Shown: positions 1 to 11,605 of the stretch, piece by piece
How the letters are laid out: each line of letters opens with the position of its first letter
Numbering within the stretch: the stretch's first letter is position 1
Source of the DNA: Branchiostoma floridae
Taxonomy: Eukaryota > Chordata > Leptocardii > Amphioxiformes > Branchiostomatidae
DNA: 64,000 nt
Direction of reading: 5' to 3'
Assembly: GCF_000003815.2 (NCBI RefSeq)
Contig: NC_049980.1
Location: forward strand, 4,697,386-4,761,385
Program-made: the position numbers and the translations under genes
Notes under the pieces: model-generated
Database searches by the model: none
What the model was told of the DNA's origin: nothing
Seen by the model: the letters and a program-made list of their open reading frames with translations, nothing else

Positions 1-159
1 ATAGTGATTTCTATGGAGAGACAAAGGGTTTTTATCTTGCCTTGGAGTGTTACTTGCAACAAGGACGTTATATCCTTTGCATGACGAATTCGCTCGTACC
101 TTTCACAAAGCAACATGGCGGCTGCTACATTACGTCACTGTCACGTGACTGAAAACATT

Positions 160-1014
160 CTATTTTGTGCACACGACGCATGTGACCTCCCTCCCTTCAA
201 CGTAGGGTGGGCACGGCAGTGACCAACAGCGGGCCTCCACGAGGTAGAACAGCGCGCCGTTGTCGTTCCCTTCTCCGCCTGACAAAATCTCGGGCTCCCC
301 GTCCATACACACAAACTCCGTACGGCCGGCGTGGTCCCAGTGTTCAGCCATCAGGTAGCCACCGTACTCCCGCGTCCAGCCTTCTGGACAGGTCTTACGG
401 GCGGGGATCATCAGCTGCGCGCGACGGGAAAGACTGTAGCAAGCTGCACAGGGCACGTCACGGTCTTGAAGAGCCCTGTCGTATACTGCGTTTGAGTAGA
501 TTTGGTACTCGGCAGCGTGCAAATATGCCCTCGCTGCCGAAACCTCATCGTCATACCAGCCCCACTCCGGGTCTGCAGGGAGGCACTGGTAGTTGCTTCC
601 TCCTCCGTTGTGGTTGTACCACTCTCCGCCGGCGAGCCCAGAGTACACGGTCACCGTACCCGTACTCTCGTCACACGATTTCCTCCCCCACCGGATATAC
701 ACAGCTCCTCCACCCAATCCTTTCGCGCCTTGGCTGCCTTTCTGTCCCGGAGCTCCTTCCCCACCCTTCTGGCCCTCCACGCCGTGTGGTCCGAGCTTCC
801 CGGGACGGCCTGTCACTCCCTTCTCCCCGCGAACGCCCCTCGGTCCCTCCTGTCCTATGTCCCCTTTCGGTCCGTGCGGAGCCACCACCGTGATGTTGTT
901 TTCCATCTGCTTGGGACATGACCCTTCCTCACCCTCCGATTCTACCGCAAGGCAGGCAGAGAACAGAAACAGTGCAGAAAGTACGAGAAGGACAACCGTA
1001 GCTTGACTGTCCAT
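160..1014 (-). CDS. Secreted short-chain collagen-like protein (single exon, 284 aa)
   Basis: Uninterrupted 284-codon frame from ATG at 1014 to TAG at 160. Residues 1-23 look like a signal peptide (hydrophobic VVLLVLSALFLFSACLA). Residues 48-101 are 18 unbroken Gly-X-Y triplets (GPK GDI GQE GPR and so on). The C-terminal ~180 residues form a Cys-rich domain with AVYIRWGRKSC, GGGSNYQCLP, CAACYS and a CxxC-type end. This order (short collagen stretch plus a C-terminal domain starting VYIRWGR and carrying GGGSNYxCLP) is what I know from sponge and invertebrate short-chain collagen C4-like proteins. Likely an extracellular trimer; ligand unknown. No intron is needed, and a TATA box lies 83 bp upstream. 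It could also be called a collagen-like lectin-type secreted protein. Family call fairly sure, function not. Confidence 0.85.
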   Translation of the reverse strand: MDSQATVVLLVLSALFLFSACLAVESEGEEGSCPKQMENNITVVAPHGPKGDIGQEGPRGVRGEKGVTGRPGKLGPHGVEGQKGGEGAPGQKGSQGAKGLGGGAVYIRWGRKSCDESTGTVTVYSGLAGGEWYNHNGGGSNYQCLPADPEWGWYDDEVSAARAYLHAAEYQIYSNAVYDRALQDRDVPCAACYSLSRRAQLMIPARKTCPEGWTREYGGYLMAEHWDHAGRTEFVCMDGEPEILSGGEGNDNGALFYLVEARCWSLPCPPYVEGREVTCVVCTK

Positions 1015-1710
1015 CCTGCTTTTAATGCCTAGAGATCGGCAAGCTGCTACTTCGACGGTAGGGCAGAATGGTTTGAAAGTAGTCTTCTTAACTCTTCTTA
1101 TATAGACATGTCTAAATATAATTCACAGATAAAATATGACATTATATGCTGAAACTGCTACAATTTTACCCTAGAACTTCATTGTTAAGCCGGAAATGGT
1201 GGCGGTTCTCCTATGTTATCATCTTCAACATCTGCTTTTTTTACTTTTGAATCGGCAGTACACAGTGAAAAACGCCAAGCAAACGTTTGGGCTTTTCCTT
1301 ATAATTTTGCAGTGCATTGTTTTTTTGCCATCGATGGATTTGTTATCTTTTTTTGCATGCATTTGGAATATTTTCCACCTAAATATGGCGTACGACAGCA
1401 AAACACACTGAATAGGGAACTAAATCTGCAGCATCAGCACGGAAAAGGGCAAGCTACACTATCCTGATTAAGCAATCAGCTCATGCAGGGAAGTTGAATT
1501 GGCAAAAAATTACCAACAGGACGTCGTCAACAAGAGGTAAGCTAATACTGGACAGTGATCTGCTATCTATTTTCAGTAGCATTTTTAAACCTCAAGAAAA
1601 ATGTACGTACAAGAAATGAGATCGAGTGCTACAGTTAGTGTCACATCAGTAGATTGGCTCAGAGTCTACAAATGGGGACAAATTATGAGTGATGTCAAAT
1701 TAAATCATAT
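1015..1710. other. Intergenic: collagen-like gene promoter side and AMT1 3' side
   Basis: Apart from the TATA box at 1097-1104 I see no coding frame with gene-like composition. It should hold the AMT1 3' UTR (minus strand, below 1711), but I see no clear AATAAA signal on that strand. Confidence 0.4.
1097..1104 (-). promoter_or_regulatory. TATA box of the collagen-like gene
   Basis: On the minus strand the sequence reads TATATAAG, 83 bp upstream of the ATG at 1014. A start site about 30 bp downstream would leave a 5' leader of roughly 50 nt, which fits a one-exon gene. Seen directly; use as a promoter is inferred. Confidence 0.5.
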
Positions 1711-4700
1711 CTAATTATTCTTAGTTTGCTCTTCTTCCATTGCCCTACGTAGAATCCAGTTTCTGTCAAAGTTGATCGGATCATTTGAATCTCCACCGTC
1801 TCCAGTTCCGTTCGGCTGGTAGGGGCGGTCCGTTTTAACAGTCTTGAACAGGGAGCGCACGATTGCGAACACTCCACGTTTGCCACCCGCCACCGCCATG
1901 TCTTGGTCAGTCCCCTTCCCGTCATCCTCCACGTCCGCGACCGCCATGTTGTTTTCGGCCGCCATCTTGTTTTCGTGGTCGTCACAGATGGTGAGGTAAC
2001 GCTGAATTTCTTCGTACGGGTCGTCGTTCTGGTCGATCTCGTGTTCGCATATGTCCGCTCCAAGTTCCTCCTCCTCTTCGGACATGCGCAGACCCATAGT
2101 CACGTCTATCAGCTACAGAATTATAATTAAAAGAACAAAATCTGATCACAAAATGCACTATAAAGAAAACAATGTGAAGGACAAAATAGTCTTTACAGAT
2201 CATATTCCCTGAATTCAGGCCATGTCTACATGCGAGAGGGCAAAAAAGGCAGGTATAATAGTATGTCTACATCTTCAAAATAGAGATGTTGCACGTTGTA
2301 ACAAGAATTTATGTGAAAGGGCATGATCACAACCAACAGGTCTTTTATTCCTATATTCAGGAAATTTAGAAAGTGTCACTATGCCCTGTTGGCCTTGCAC
2401 TTTAACAATTACAATCAAGCCAGGCTACGTCTCTTAAGCTACTTCATTTTTACAACTAACAAACCACGTGTTAATGAAGGTTCAAACAAAACAACAATGT
2501 TATGGTTCATGACCCCACTTAGGTCGGTAATCTCTAGTAGACTACCACACGACGGTAAAAGGTTGTCTCGCAAGAATGTCAGTTCGCAACAAGGGACGTC
2601 GTTTCGCAACAAGGTACAAGTCGTTTCGCAACAAGTTACAAATCGTTTCGTAACATTAAATTTTGCACACGACATAAAATGTATTTCGGTGCCCCTTGTT
2701 AGATGTTTACATAGCTTAATCTTTATTTCTCTAATTAACAAGGCCTACCTTGAGTAAGACAAAGGAGACGCCGGCGCCCCAGAGGATGATGACGACCACC
2801 GCGATCAGTTGGACCCCCAGCAGGTAAGGTCCCCCTCCGTACAGAAGCCCTGGGGAGGGGGGCAAAATGTGACAGAATACATCAAACAATATAAATATAG
2901 ACTGCAGCGTCACCTTTTCCTTGTCTTTATCGTATTGCAGTTGAAAAATTTGGTTATGTGGTACTTTGAAGATGGTTCGTGTAACGGAGAGGACAATAGA
3001 TACACTCATCGCATGAAGGTGGCTGAATGGACAAAAGAAATTCAGTCATGAATCGGGATGAAGAGGGTATAGACTCCTTCACTTTGGAACCGCATTCTTC
3101 ACAGCACAGTAGCGACACCTAGCTGCAGTTTGAAGTAGAACAGTTAGAATCGACCTGTATGACGAAAGTGACACTTAACAGTCACCGCACATTATCCTCT
3201 TGCAAAGCACTTAGATTATGTATAAAGAAAATTTGTTATCCATGGATTCTTTTAAATGATATCTTTTTTAGATCTTTAACCCTCAAACCATCGTATGGGG
3301 TCAAAACCGACCCCAGTCGTATATTAATATGTGCCATTATGACATTTCTGGTTGAAAACAAATTTCGAAACATTGCCGTCTTGGCATGCCGAGCCTTTTC
3401 AAAATTCTACTGTACTGATCTGCGGATCGTTCAACTTGAAAGGGGGTCAAAGTTGATCTCATAATTATGCTTACACTTTAACTCTTAGACGCACGTACCC
3501 TTTCTACCGAAGGAAAAGTTCTCCAGGCCGTCGTTTAGAGCGAAGAGTCCCACGGCCAGCATGCCCCATATGGCGGCGAACCCGTGCACTGGCACCGCTC
3601 CAACTGGGTCGTCTGAAAACACGCGTTATGAAAAACGGTCTCGTATATGCAGTATTAACCCAAAGGTTATGATTTGGTGCAGTGCAGTTTCTGTGTGTTT
3701 TGCCAGGGGGCGCTAAGGTTTCGCACAGGGTAAAGTCTGCCATCGATATCTGATCCATATCTCGCATTGTCGTACTAACGGATGCTTTGTCGGCACCACA
3801 AAACGTACAGTGGCGTACTGTTGACTACAAACTACAAACGTTAAATGTATTAACTAAAATTCTACTATAACTAAAATTCTACTATAACTATAGCATAAAA
3901 ACTTGAATCTTAATATTAGGTGGATCAAACACTGTGTGCCTTTAAATTTTCTGATGCCAAAACAATCTCCAATGTTTAAGTATTAACTAAGCTATTCATT
4001 TTTTGGAATGCACGTATCATCGCAGACTCATTTCAGAACCTCCGATGTATCTTAGTGGTCTTGGTACTAATTATAGCCTAGTACGACGGAAATAATGAAT
4101 GAAAAATACAGATTAATCTTTGAAGATCCTGATAGTAAGATTGAAATATCCTGGAATACATTCTCCTACGCAGTGACATCCAACGGCGCCAGCAAACCGC
4201 TTCTTGTCTGCACTCTGCTATCTCAACCGTCACCATCAGTTCCTGTGGGCGTCACCAAAACCAGCTGTCAGCCAATTAGAGAATAGGCCTTTCAGTTTTC
4301 AAAAGTGATCTCGCATATATAAGGGTAAGATCATTAATATTTATAAGCAGGGTGGCCAGGAACTGGTGGTGACAGTTGAGCTAGCGGAGTACAGACAAGA
4401 GGCAGTGTGCTGGCGCCGTTGGATGTCTCTGCGTAGGAGAATTTGCCTGGAATAGTTTATACCAAGAGTTGGAGTCCACGCACGTACCTATCTTCAGGTA
4501 GTTCAGTAAAGGGACGCCGAGATCAGCGCACAGTCCTCCGAAAGACCCGATCACCAGACCTCCGAACGGACTAGCTATCGCACAGATCGCTGGGTAATAG
4601 AAGACAAATTTAAAAAAAAGGAATAAATAAAAACGCCTGAATGTAAGTTCATCTGTGACGGTAGTCATGAAACATTATGTTACAATTTTTAAACTCTCTG

Positions 4701-7700
4701 TCCGTACACAAAAATAACGCGCTTACCAACAAGCTCACGATCAGTGAAAGAGGCCATCTACATCAGAGCCCACCAACCTTCCCTCAACCAAGACGGGGGC
4801 CCATACCGACTGTCAAGCACCTTTGACCTTTTGCTGACGTCACACTTCCGTTCCAGTATGTCATGTGTGACATAGGCTCTGGGTCATTTCAACTTGATAA
4901 GGATCAGAGGACTGATTGAAAGCTTGTTGGTAAGCGCTTTATTTTTGTGTACAGACATATAGTTTGAAAACTATAGAAAAATGCTAATTATAACACTTTA
5001 CATCCAACACTTTAATTAACATTATAGTGACTTACCCCTCTAAATTCTCGGACGAACTACGTCGACCTTATTCACAGAATGAATGACCCTTCTATCTGCA
5101 GAAGTGACGCCAGGAACACACCACGTTTACTATGTATCCCACCTACATATTAAAATGAACTATATATCATGCTATGAGGCTGAAGTGCCCTGATTGGCCT
5201 CCTTTATACATCTTACAAAGTAGTCATCTTGATCCTGAAGAAGGCGATGTGGTCGTTGAAAATTTTATCCGTTTGTACTTTTGTGTTGAAAGAAAAGTTT
5301 AGCATTTTGATACGATTACTACCAACACAAATGAGCTTCCAAGCCCAAAGATGGGGCCTAACTTACCGGTGACAGACACCAGGCCACCTAGGATGCCGTT
5401 GACGATGTCGCCGACGTTGAACTGTCCTTTTTTGGTAGCGTAACTTGGAACACAACACGTAAAAGTATACCAATTCATTCATTAATTTGCTAGCCTGGAT
5501 GCCAAACTGTTTTCAAGGATTACACAGACCAGCTCCTTGGCTCCATGACCTTGAGGAAACTTGCACCACAGGCTCTTGAGTTAGATCCTGAGCTACTACA
5601 ACTAACTGTGGTGCCATGCCACTTGTGATGTGAGTAGTCATCAATCACAGCTTCTTCTGCAGTTTGAGAGAATTTCCGAAGGTATCTGACACAGGGAGCC
5701 TGTGGTAAAATTTTATCGGGGCATGATGGCACTGGAGACGAGAAGCTGACCTGCGTAGGCCCTGCAAACAGTCTTGCTTCTAGGCTATTTGGTGTTGTCG
5801 ACATTGAAACAAAGCAGTTATAAGTGGATACCAAGGGTAGTGAGATAGTATGTATATGGTTTAAAATACACATCATGTCGATACACATTGTTAAAAAAAA
5901 CACACGATTTGATCATTAAATAGTGGTTTTCTAATTAGGCCACTCAACATGGCGTTACGGAATGAGTTAACTTTATCTGTAGGAAATACATGAATTCTTG
6001 TAGGAGTTGAAGAGTTTTGTTACTAGAAATGACGGTAGAAAATCTTCAAAGGTTAGGAAGTATGTTTCTTTCTAGGTCATCACTGAAGACCAGCATCATT
6101 CTACTTTTGATTGAGAGTAAGTTACCTGTAGACAACACCTACAATTCCTCCTCCCAAGGAACCCAACATGGTAGACACGGCAGACCTGAAAACAGAACAA
6201 GTTACAAATTTTTAAGTTAAAGTACACAAAAGTAAACCAGATGAATGGTGTTCTAAACGTTGTCTACTTTTTTTCTTATAACGTCCCTTTACGTTACAAA
6301 GCAGAAACGAAATAAGAAATAAGCTCAGTTGTAGGTTTGCAACAAGTGACGGGGGCCGATACAGACTTCCAACCACCTTTGACCTGGTCCTCACGTCACT
6401 TCCGGAAAGTGACGTGTGTTGAGCATCCGGATACTTAAGCATTATGAAGAATAACAAAAACAGACAAACAAACAAACAAGCAAACAAGACCGGAGGACTA
6501 GGTAAAAACTTGGTGAGTCACAATTTTTATTTTGCAGTTGTCAAGTTATGCCGGACTTCCCTTCATAACATTAACTGTCATATCAAATTTGCAACTTTTT
6601 TCGAGTTTTGAACTCTCACCTTGCGGCTAGTTGCCATTTCCCTCCTTGGATACCGTAGGTACTTCCGCAGTTAAATCCAAGCCAACCCCACCTAGACAGA
6701 AAAAAATATAATTCAACACTGGTTATGCATTTTGTAAAGTAAAAAAAAATCTGTGTAAATTGCAATGTATGTCGTAATATATGTATATCAGCCAAGCCGA
6801 AAAAAATATGTCTTAACAGATCTCCGTCCCAGAATACTTGTATATTCACTATATTTTAGATACCAGGGCCTGGTACCATTCAACTTTTCACAGCTGAAAT
6901 ACAATATTATAAGAGGATTTCGGCTGAAATTTGACATTCCAAACCTACATGTATATATCAAGTTTAATCTATGTTCTACTCAAGAAGGTTTGTCTTTAGG
7001 CTTAATCTTTATTTGAAGTATGCGTTAACCAATTCTGAATGTTTTTGATGTGCGCGAGGCTAGTATAGGTACTTTACCGTATAATGTGAAGTAGCATGCG
7101 TGGTTAACTTCCTAAATTTGGTCATATCTATCGGAAAATAATACTCTTTTGTGGAGTTTAGGACTCCTTTTTAGGGCCTTCACACTGAAACCGAATTAGC
7201 AGGAATCAAGTAGAACCAGTCGGAATGAAGTATTTGTAAAATTCGTGCCACATTCCTAGTGTATTTTTCTGGAAATTCTCACTGCATCCCAGATATTCTT
7301 TTGGCCACATTCTGGTAGGATTCAAAATGGAGATAAGAAAGTTTCGAATAGTGTTGGAATGCCGTAGAACGCGGTCATAACGCCGTTAGAATAGTTAAAA
7401 TACACTTCGAAGCCACTTTGAATGCCGTTCGATATTTCTCCACTGCAAATGCACCTCGAAAGTTTTTAGCGTGTCAGAAACTTTCGGGCCAGCCAAAAGA
7501 ACGGTCACAAATATCCTGAATGCGGTGAGATTTTCTAGAATACACTACGAATTCCCAGGAATAGAAAAGAACTTTTATTCTGACGGCATTCCGGCTCATT
7601 CTTGCTCTCGCGTGAAGGGGGCTTTAAGAACGTGGGCAGCACTCTCCCTACCACAGCATGAACGTCCCGAGCAGCACGTTCGTCGGTGAGGACATCTCGG

Positions 7701-8187
7701 GCGAGCCTTTCTCGTCATCGAAGCGCCCAATCCGCGGCTTCAGCAGGAGAGTGGCCACCAGCCCGCAGGACGCCCCGCACAGGTGCACGGCCCCCGTCCC
7801 CGCAACGTCTATCACTCCCATCTGGGGACGGGCAGGGTAAACTATGATTTATTGNNNNNNNNNNNNNNNNNNNNNNNNNNNNNNNNNNNNNNNNNNNNNN
7901 NNNNNNNNNNNNNNNNNNNNNNNNNNNNNNNNNNNNNNNNNNNNNNNNNNNNNNAGAAAAGAAAACAATTGTGGGGTTTTTGTTCACAGTGAACAAATAA
8001 AAATACGTAGTGTCTGCACACACATACAAAATATTCATACATATACACACACATACGCGCACGCGCGTACTTTGGTATTCATCCAAACGTTTTCCGAAAG
8101 TAGGTACGTGCGAAGTAACGTTCTTAGTCTTAATATAATGATAATATGAAAATAGATTCGCCAAACCCACTAAATTCACAATTATCA

Positions 8188-8243
<56 letters not shown>

Positions 8244-8280
8244 TCACACAAACAGACAGACACACACATAATCAAACACA

Positions 8281-8337
<57 letters not shown>

Positions 8338-10747
8338 ACAGACACACACAGAGACACCCACGTATGCATACATACGCAGACAGACACAACTCACACACAT
8401 ACATAACGTTACAAGCACATACAACACCATTTATACACGCAAACACACACATTAACTATATAGGTGGCTTCCATCCTTGTCTGTGACAATGCACTCTACA
8501 AAAGTTGAAACCCTACCGTGTATAGGAAGCCGTTAGGTGCCCAGATCCAGTGTGCAGGGAAGACGTAGACAACTGTACAACATCTAATGTTGAAACCCTA
8601 CCGTGTATAGGAAGCCGTTAGGTGCCCAGATCCAGTGTGCAGGGAAGATGTAGACCACTGTACAACATCTAGAGTTGAAACCCTACCGTGTACAGGAATC
8701 CGTTAGGAGCCCAGATCCAGTGTGCCGGGAAGATGTAGACCACCGTGTTCAGCATGGAGAACACGATGTAGGAGTTGAGCTTCGTCCGCTCGGCCATTGC
8801 CCCCGACACGATGGTGGTGCTGGTGGTGGCGAAGGACAGCTGGAAGATGAACTTGGCGAAAACCTACGAATGCATGAAAGAATATTTGAATGAAGGTTAT
8901 AGATATAGAAGGTTTAGATACTGCAGACGGTGCAGATACAGATAGTGCAGATTTAGATAGGGCACATTTAGATAGTGCAGATGCAGATGTTGCAGGTGCT
9001 ACAGAAATAGATACAGATGCTAAGGATACAGATGGTGCAGGCACAGACGGTACAGATGCAGATTGTGCAGATACAGATAGTGCAGATATAGATGTTGCAG
9101 ATGCAAATGGTGTTGATGCATATCGTACAGATACAGATGGTGCAGATACAGACGGTGCAGATGCAGATGGTGCATATACAGATACTGTAGATACAGATGT
9201 TGCAGATACAGACGGTGCAGATGCCGATGATGCAGATACAGATAATGTAGATACAGATTTTGCAGATGCAAATGGTGTCGATGCATATCGTACAGATAAA
9301 GATTGCACAGATACAGATGGTGCATATACAAATGGTGCAGATACCGATGGTGCAGATAAAGATGGGACAGATACAAATGGTGCAGATACAGATGGTGCAC
9401 AAAAAGATTACATAGATACAAATAATGCAGGTACAGATTGTGCAGATACAGACGGTTCAGATACAGATGGTGCAGATACAAATGGCTCAGATACAGAAAG
9501 TGCAGATAAAGATTGCACAAATACAGATGGTGCAGATAAAGATTGCACAAATACAGATGGTGCAGATAAAGATTGCACAAATCAAATAGTGCAGCTATAG
9601 ATGGTGCAGATACAAATAGCGCAGATATAGAATGTGCAGATAAAGATTGCTCCGATACAGATTGTGCAGATGTCAATGCAGATACGGACATACCACGCCC
9701 ATGTGCTCGTCGTCCGAGTCCAGGAACCAGTCTCCGACGCCGCAGAAGGCGTTGGTCCCTGCCGCCATGCCGAAGGTGATCCCGAAGCCGAACATCCAGT
9801 AGGTCAGCCCGCCGAACACCACGTCCACCGCGTTCTTCACCATGATGTTCACCTCGTTCTTAGACGACACGTTCCCGCACTCCAGCAGACCAAAACCTGC
9901 ATGTAAGAAACAAGAGTTCGGGGATCGCATACCTCCATGAAATATCTAGAGCCTTTGAAAATTTGTTATTGCTTCATATTGTCTCATTCGTTATGCAAAT
10001 GATGTACTTAGCATTGTGATTTCCTGAACAAAACTACATACAAAAATATTGTGCAAAAGTCTTTTCCTTTTGCTCAACGTTCTGCTGTAGTACTAAGGTC
10101 ATTCACTAGAGGGCCCAAAATCAATATGCCGAATATCATGACAATTCGTGCTGAGGCTCTAGAATTTTGTTGAACATAAGTATCAGGAGACATAGAAACA
10201 CACAGACACGCCAGAAACAATAATTCAATTTTTCGTGGCCGTAAAACTTGATTTTTCTTTAAGAAACGCTAGAGGGGACCCGGGGAGGTAGAGATATACC
10301 ACGTTTTCTCAAGTAAAAGGGTTATCTACCATATGACAAACATTACCAAAAAATGTCCTGTACACAGAATATCAAATTTGGACATTCTGCTGCACTATCG
10401 TGGAAAGACGCCAGGGATCGAAATCCAACCAACTTAACAGAATTGTTCTCATCCATTTTTGTTACATGATATATTAAAGTTTGAATAAAGAGTGGGATAC
10501 GTAAATTCATTTAGTGTGCTGTAGTCTTACCTGACTGCATGGTGAAGATGATAAACGAACTGGTTAAAATCCACGTCGCGTCGTCCCAACTCAAACTGTC
10601 CCCGGCTACAGGGGCTGAGGTCCCGTTGTTCGGTACGGCAGAGGCCGGGGTGGTGCCGCTGTAGCTCTCATTGTCCACGGCGGTTTGGTTGGCGAAAGTC
10701 GCGTTGAGAAAGGCGTCCAGCACGGTTGTGGTTGTAGAGGTGTCCAT
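1711..10747 (-). CDS. AMT: AMT-type ammonium transporter 1 (11 coding exons, 564 aa)
   Basis: Membrane channel-like transporter for ammonium. Minus-strand exons in coding order: 10531-10747, 9694-9896, 8687-8863, 7652-7821, 6620-6691, 6126-6185, 5367-5443, 4488-4589, 3499-3612, 2749-2849, 1711-2112. All junctions are GT/AG and in frame (1695 nt). Extracellular N-terminus rich in Ser/Thr and NxS/T sites; first helix WILTSSFIIFTMQSGFGLLE. Family signature DVAGTGAVH in exon 4 gives pore His212 and Asp204. Exon 9 VPVHGFAAIWG gives the second pore His369. WGWLGFNCGS lies in exons 4-5. The cytoplasmic tail (about 431-564) is acidic and carries LGADICEHEID. Start chosen at MDTSTTTT because the frame above it runs through a poly-A tract and is not protein-like. 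Divergent neighbour and paralog of the gene at 15310. Intron 2 holds a 15-bp minisatellite, and exon 3 has a tandemly copied edge. Exon 4 follows a 100-N gap in intron 3. Animal AMT genes exist in invertebrates; vertebrates keep only the related Rh proteins. Confidence 0.92.
2566..2665 (-). repeat. Degenerate ~20-bp repeat in AMT1 last intron
   Basis: At least four imperfect copies of a motif reading TTGTTGCGAAACGAC on the minus strand, between exons 11 and 10 of AMT1. A similar array sits at 27446-27545 just past AMT2, in the same orientation relative to its gene. Confidence 0.5.
3270..3325. mobile_element. Terminal fragment resembling the 49607-50476 MITE
   Basis: TTTAACCCTCAAACC followed by the palindrome GGGGTCAAAACCGACCCC. 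This resembles the left end of the element at 49607 (AACCCTCAAGCACC, then GGGGTCCAAACGGACCCC). Lies in AMT1 intron 9. Only one end is recognised. Confidence 0.3.
4680..4970. mobile_element. MITE with long terminal inverted repeats (AMT1 intron 7)
   Basis: Left arm TACACAAAAATAACGCGC then TTACCAACAAGCT near 4704-4736; right arm AGCTTGTTGGTAAGCGC then TTTATTTTTGTGTACA near 4920-4956. No coding capacity. The centre contains TGACCTTTTGCTGACGTCA. Related half-elements occur at 6320-6430 and 16232-16440. Confidence 0.6.
7173..7630. mobile_element. Probable MITE in AMT1 intron 4
   Basis: Left end GGGCCTTCACACTG and right end CGTGAAGGGGGC are approximately inverted, about 455 bp apart, with no coding frame. 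The right end lies 22 bp from the exon 4 donor (exon ends at 7652). Confidence 0.4.
7855..7954. other. Assembly gap (100 N)
   Basis: Exactly 100 N in AMT1 intron 3, a conventional unknown-size gap. Confidence 0.99.
8040..8450. repeat. Compound (CA)n / (GA)n microsatellite
   Basis: Uninterrupted CA dinucleotides at about 8188-8239, then interrupted CA, then GA at about 8298-8333, within CA-rich sequence. In AMT1 intron 3. Confidence 0.9.
8504..8745 (-). repeat. 85-bp tandem array copying the AMT1 exon 3 end and its splice donor (3 copies)
   Basis: Units begin at 8504, 8589 and 8674 (period 85). The third is the genuine 3' end of exon 3 with donor ACG|GTAGGG; the two downstream copies carry the same coding stretch and the same donor-like GTAGGGTTTC. 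Copies differ at a few bases from the exon (ATAGG versus ACAGG, AAGCC versus AATCC). Confidence 0.85.
8900..9685. repeat. 15-bp minisatellite in AMT1 intron 2
   Basis: Roughly 50 imperfect copies of GATACAGATGGTGCA (plus strand). The array starts within about 20 bp of the exon 2 donor and ends about 40 bp from exon 3, so it makes up nearly the whole intron. Because the unit is a multiple of 3, several frames stay open by chance. Confidence 0.9.
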
Positions 10748-10867
10748 GTTTTTTTTTTTTTCTGAGTGAGAAATGCAGGAAAATAGAACATCCATGTTGG
10801 TCCAGTTAATAAGCTTATCATTCAAAGTCCTTCCCGCGTCTGGTGGCTCATAGGACGGCGCCCATCT

Positions 10868-11105
10868 CCGTATTAGTAGCCCTGGGCCACACAATTTGTG
10901 CAATCACTACAGCAGATGGCTAGTCCACTGGTAGTGGCGAACGTTGAACTTCCATACCGTTTCCCGAATGTTGAGTGCTAAGCAGAGAAAGCAGCATGTG
11001 ACATTTTAAAAGTCTTTGGTATGACTCGACCGGGGATCGAACTCACAACCTACCGAATGAAAGGCGAATACTCTACCCATTCGGTTAAGCTCATAGGAAA
11101 GAAAG
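10868..11105 (-). mobile_element. tRNA-derived SINE
   Basis: On the minus strand, a tRNA-like head with GAATGGGTAGAG (A box-like) and GAGTTCGATCCCCGG (B box), followed by GTCATACCAAAGACTTT, a TTAGCACTCAACATTCGGGA body and a tail ending CTGTAGTGATTGCACAAATTGTGTGGCCC (pieces contiguous or nearly so). The same tail recurs on the plus strand at about 46296-46336. Confidence 0.6.
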
Positions 11106-11119
11106 AGACTCATGCAACG

Positions 11120-11332
11120 ATGGTTCACCCTTATCCGAGGGTAACATATATCCATTGTTTCTAAAAAAAAGGGTACTCAGGAATGTTAAGTCGATGGACA
11201 GTGGTTTCAAACTGTAATATTTTGAAAATGTTGAAATTTAAAACCACCATTCGCCCTTTTTGATATCTCAAAAATACTATTTTAAATACAACGAATATAG
11301 GTTACCCTGCGGATAAAGGTGTACAGGCGTTA
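11120..11332. mobile_element. TIR element, TTCACCTTTATCCG family, copy 1
   Basis: Left end GGTTCACCCTTATCCGAGGG TAACATATATCC; right end AATATAGGTTACCCTGCGG ATAAAGGTGTAC. Non-coding, about 210 bp. Other copies at 33745, 34990 and 37440. Confidence 0.65.
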
Positions 11333-11364
11333 GAAAGAGATATGAATGGAAAAGTATCTTGATC

Positions 11365-11605
11365 GAATGCGAGTTTACAAAATGGTTCTTCCCCACGTCT
11401 TTTCAAAATGCGCTATACGTACAACGTATATGAATGCACAGTTTACAAAAAGGTCATGTCCCACATATTTTCAAAATACGTTAAAAGTACAACGTGCATG
11501 AATACACAGTTTACAAATTTGAAAAGGTCTTCTCCCACCTATTTTACAAAATGGTCATCTCCCACTTATTTTCAAAATACGCTATACGTACAACGTGTTT
11601 GAATA
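11365..11605. repeat. ~90-bp tandem repeat, about 3 copies
   Basis: Repeated blocks of TTTACAAAATGG, TCTCCCAC, TTTTCAAAATACGC and TACAACGTG, with units degraded differently. Confidence 0.6.

Noticed and set aside
207-893. 228-codon plus-strand frame
   Set aside because: Antisense shadow of the collagen-like gene, whose GC-rich repeats suppress stops.
5160-5300. CCTGAAGAAGGCGATGTGGT motif as a gene fragment
   Set aside because: Resembles a common retroelement end but too short to assign; no coding support.
5520-5903. 127-codon minus-strand frame
   Set aside because: In an AMT1 intron, no recognisable domain, low-complexity Ser/Cys composition, no splice support.
8890-9600. 236-codon plus-strand frame rich in Ala-Asp-Thr-Asp-Gly, and minus-strand frames over the same place
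   Set aside because: Translation of a 15-bp minisatellite inside an AMT1 intron; unit length divisible by 3 keeps frames open by chance.
10748-10903. Longer N-terminus for AMT1 upstream of MDTSTTTT
   Set aside because: The extra frame crosses a poly-A tract and reaches the SINE; the paralog starts at the equivalent place with no such extension.
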